Below are positions 61,657 through 64,000 of a stretch of DNA of 64,000 nucleotides, piece by piece. The notes beneath the pieces are model-generated. The model did not search any database. It was given only the letters and a program-made list of their open reading frames with translations, and was not told the origin of the DNA. Source of the DNA: Haliea sp. (GTDB taxonomy: Bacteria > Pseudomonadota > Gammaproteobacteria > Pseudomonadales > Halieaceae); NCBI GenBank assembly GCA_002692965.1, contig NZNC01000003.1, positions 124,001 through 188,000 of the forward strand, read 5' to 3'. Each line of letters starts with the position of its first letter. Position 1 is the first letter of the stretch. Made by a program: the position numbers and the translations under genes.

Positions 61657-63648
61657 CTAGCGGTCTTTTCCGCGCAGGCGAAAGGCCATGATGGCGTCGC
61701 CGGACTCCGACCAGCCGTGGCCGCCGGCGGCGAGTACCACGAACTGCTGCCCACTGCGGCTGCCGCGGAAGCTGAGCGGGGTGGCGTTGCCGGTGTAGGG
61801 CAGGTCGTACTCCCAGACCACCTCGCCACTGAGCAGGTCGAAGGCGCGGAAGTAGCTGTCGGTGGTGGCGGCGATGAAGACCAGCCCGCCGGCCGTCACC
61901 AGCGGGCCACCGGCGTTCGGCGTGCCGGTCTCGAACCACAGGGGCCAGGGGGCCTGGCCGCGGGTGGTGCCCAGGGGCCGGCGCCAGAGGACCTCGCCGC
62001 TGGCCAGGTCGACCGCGGTCAGGGTGCCCCAGGGACGCGGGTTGCAGGGCGCCCCCAGCGGGGAGAACAGCGGGAAGCGCTTGACCCCGTAGGCGCTGCC
62101 GGTCATCGGGTAGTACTCCAGGGGGTAACTGCCCTGGGGGTTGAGCGCGTCGTAGTCGTCCCGGGGAATCAGCTGTACCACCGAGGCCAGGTGCATCTGG
62201 TTGACCACTAGGATGCCGCGCCCGGGGTCGATGCCCACGCCGCCCCAGTTGATACCGCCAGTGGTACTGGGGTAGAGCACGCTGCCCTCGAGCGAGGGGG
62301 GCGTGAACATGCCCTCGTTGCGGTATTTCGCCAGTTCCCGCTGGCAGGCCAGCTTGTCCAGCCAGACGAAGCCGTCCATGTCGTCTTCGCTGAGCTGCTG
62401 CGGCAGATGCAGGGGGCTGGGATGGGTGGGAAAGGGCTGGGTTGGCGACAGTTGCTCTCCCGGCACGCCGTCCTGGGGCACGGGCCGCTCTTCCACCGGG
62501 TACAGCGGCTCGCCGGTGGCGCGGTCGAGCAGGAAGATGTGCCCCATCTTGGTGGCCTGGGCCAGGCCCGGGCGGCCGCCGCCGACACCCGGCAGCTGGA
62601 ACAGGGTCGGCTGCGAGGCGACATCGTAGTCCCAGACGTCGTGGTGCACGGTCTGGAAGTGCCAGCGGTACTCGCCGGTGGCGGCGTCCAGGGCCACCAC
62701 CGAGGAGCCGTAGGTGTCCAGGCCGTCGCGGTCGCCGCCGTAGAGGTCGGGGGAGGGGTTGCCGGTGGGCACATAGACCAGGCCGAGTTCCGGGTCGCCG
62801 GACATCGGTGCCCAGACATTGGGGCTGCCCAGGTGATAGCGGGCCTGGCCCCGCTCGTCGCGGTGGCGCTCGCGGTAGTTCTCGGTCACCGGTTCCCAGG
62901 CCCAGGCCAGCTCGCCACTGCGCACGTCGAAGGCCCGCACCACGCCGCTGGGCACGTCGACGCGGTCGTTGTCGGGGACCATGGCGCCCAGGACTGCGAC
63001 GTCATCCTGGATCCAGGGGGGCGAGGTGGGGTAGTACTCGAAGGGCCCGGCGCCGGTGATCTCCTCTTTCAGCGCCACCCGGCCATTGTCGCCGAAGTCT
63101 GCGCAGGGCTCACCGTCCCGGGCATCCAGGGCAATCAGTTCGGCGTCCCGGGTGCCATAGAGGATACGTGTGCCGCAGTGCTGGCCGCGCTCCGCCGGCT
63201 CGCCGCTCTCCCAGTAGGCCACACCGCGGCAGACCACCGGGTAGAGGCCGCTGTGGCGGTTGCGCACCTCGGGGTCGAAGGACCAGCGCTCGGCGCCGGT
63301 CTCGGCATCCAGGGCGAAGACCCGGCCGAAGGGGGTGCAGTAAAAGAGGCTGTCCTCGACCACCAGCGGGGTCACCTGCAGGGAGGCGAAGCCCCACTCC
63401 CCGGTGCCGTCGCTGGTATCCCCGGAGCGGTGTTCCCAGGCCAGCTCGAGCTGCTCCACATTGCCGGCGTGGATCTCGCCGAGGGGGCTGAACTGGCGCG
63501 CGCCCTCGCCGCCGTAGTGGCGCCACTCCGCGGTGTCGGGGCCCGCTGGAGGCGCCTCGCCCGCTGCCTGGGGCGGGGTGCCGCTGCCGGCCTGGCAACC
63601 GGCGGTGAGGGCGAGCAGGGCAAGCAGAGCTGGGCGCAAAGCGGACAT
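61657..63648 (-). CDS. PQQ-dependent dehydrogenase, lipoprotein form
   Basis: A 663-residue quinoprotein with an eight-bladed propeller of the glucose/quinate dehydrogenase type. Segments GLDTYGSSVVALD, HHDVWDYDVASQPTL and GRVFALDAETGAERW are characteristic. Unlike Gcd-type enzymes it lacks five membrane helices; instead it has a lipobox LTAGC (Cys18), so it is likely an outer or inner membrane lipoprotein in the periplasm. The substrate is an alcohol or sugar, unknown. It begins 6 bases after the preceding SDR gene. Confidence 0.88.
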   Translation of the reverse strand: MSALRPALLALLALTAGCQAGSGTPPQAAGEAPPAGPDTAEWRHYGGEGARQFSPLGEIHAGNVEQLELAWEHRSGDTSDGTGEWGFASLQVTPLVVEDSLFYCTPFGRVFALDAETGAERWSFDPEVRNRHSGLYPVVCRGVAYWESGEPAERGQHCGTRILYGTRDAELIALDARDGEPCADFGDNGRVALKEEITGAGPFEYYPTSPPWIQDDVAVLGAMVPDNDRVDVPSGVVRAFDVRSGELAWAWEPVTENYRERHRDERGQARYHLGSPNVWAPMSGDPELGLVYVPTGNPSPDLYGGDRDGLDTYGSSVVALDAATGEYRWHFQTVHHDVWDYDVASQPTLFQLPGVGGGRPGLAQATKMGHIFLLDRATGEPLYPVEERPVPQDGVPGEQLSPTQPFPTHPSPLHLPQQLSEDDMDGFVWLDKLACQRELAKYRNEGMFTPPSLEGSVLYPSTTGGINWGGVGIDPGRGILVVNQMHLASVVQLIPRDDYDALNPQGSYPLEYYPMTGSAYGVKRFPLFSPLGAPCNPRPWGTLTAVDLASGEVLWRRPLGTTRGQAPWPLWFETGTPNAGGPLVTAGGLVFIAATTDSYFRAFDLLSGEVVWEYDLPYTGNATPLSFRGSRSGQQFVVLAAGGHGWSESGDAIMAFRLRGKDR

Positions 63649-63654
63649 GAGCGG

Positions 63655-64000
63655 CTACCGGTCGGTGTTGGCGGCGTCCAGGAAGGCGGGCTTTTCCCCG
63701 CCGCCGTGGACCGCGAAACTGGTGCCGCTGACGTAGGACGACAGCGGCGACCCCAGGAACAGGCAGGCGTTGCCGATATCCCCGGGCACCGCCATGCGCC
63801 CCAGGGGGATGGTGCGGCCAACCGCGGCCACGCCCTCGGCGTCACCGTAGTGCAGGTGCGATTGCTCGGTCTCCACCAGGCCGGCGATGACGGCGTTGAC
63901 GCGCACTTTCGGGCCCCACTCCACGGCGAGGGAGTGGCCCAGGTTGACCAGGCCGGCCTTGGCGGCGCCGTAGGCGGCGGTGCCGGGGGAGGGGCGGATG
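63655..64000 (-). CDS. SDR oxidoreductase, C-terminal part
   Basis: The gene runs off the window end. The last 114 residues contain the tyrosine-lysine pair AAYGAAKAGLVNLG, VRVNAVIAGLVETEQ and the C-terminal VSGTSFAVHGGGEKPAF. It belongs to the classical short-chain dehydrogenases, similar to those in steroid and fatty-acid gene clusters. The 6-base gap to the PQQ dehydrogenase implies one operon. Confidence 0.85.
   Translation of the reverse strand, partial: IRPSPGTAAYGAAKAGLVNLGHSLAVEWGPKVRVNAVIAGLVETEQSHLHYGDAEGVAAVGRTIPLGRMAVPGDIGNACLFLGSPLSSYVSGTSFAVHGGGEKPAFLDAANTDR

Overview
The window looks like a chromosomal segment of a high-GC, aerobic to microaerobic marine or halotolerant gammaproteobacterium. 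This is inferred from the Pseudomonas-like cbb3 oxidase/Anr locus, the fpr/FinR-like pair, RapA, HolC, LptFG and an ectoine-type osmolyte operon. The mix of osmolyte synthesis with steroid-like and branched acyl-CoA catabolism would fit Halieaceae or Cellvibrionales, but no marker gene settles the taxonomy. No rRNA, tRNA, phage, insertion sequence or CRISPR array was recognised.

Region 1-11.4 kb is catabolic: the end of an acyl-CoA ligase, ferredoxin-NADP reductase with a divergent LysR regulator, a SprT protein, a DUF748 protein, an AraC regulator, and a five-gene forward operon (LCAD-like acyl-CoA dehydrogenase, HSD10-like dehydrogenase, alpha-methylacyl-CoA racemase, crotonase, RhlG-like reductase). 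The racemase implies 2-methyl-branched substrates such as isoprenoid or sterol side chains. Region 11.4-26.3 kb is mostly housekeeping: rapA, tatD, a LysR gene facing a candidate small RNA, a secreted TPR-like protein, two cold-shock-domain genes (one predicted to be membrane-anchored), pepA-holC-valS and lptFG.

Region 26.3-33.4 kb holds a pair of long inverted hairpin repeats with a tandem array, an RDD protein, a two-component system, a repeat-rich protein of unknown function, an AraC regulator, bolA-trhO and a trypsin-like protease. Region 33.5-39.8 kb is a meta-cleavage operon resembling the late steroid A/B-ring steps (HsaA-, HsaD-, HsaE-, HsaG- and HsaF-like). It lacks the ring-cleaving dioxygenase, and a second copy of the hairpin pair sits between the last two genes. 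A strong bidirectional terminator separates it from sthA.

Region 41.4-45.7 kb carries an EctR-like MarR repressor divergent from ectA-ectB-ask, with two matching palindromic operators but no ectC. Region 46-57 kb is the low-oxygen respiration locus: ompW, a TauE/SafE protein, ccoS-I-H-G, ccoP-Q-O-N led by a YIP1 gene, and the Fnr/Anr regulator. Anr-type boxes lie at class II activation distance upstream of ompW and of the YIP1-cco operon. Region 57-64 kb has a LuxR-type regulator coupled to a DUF1631-GGDEF-EAL protein, a lipoprotein PQQ dehydrogenase and a partial SDR.

The most unusual structure is the composite repeat: two oppositely oriented hairpins about 120 bp apart, seen twice. Each hairpin has a nearly constant loop of about 50 bases and a long stem whose sequence differs in every copy but is still complementary within the copy. 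The second observation of note is the ectoine operon without ectoine synthase.
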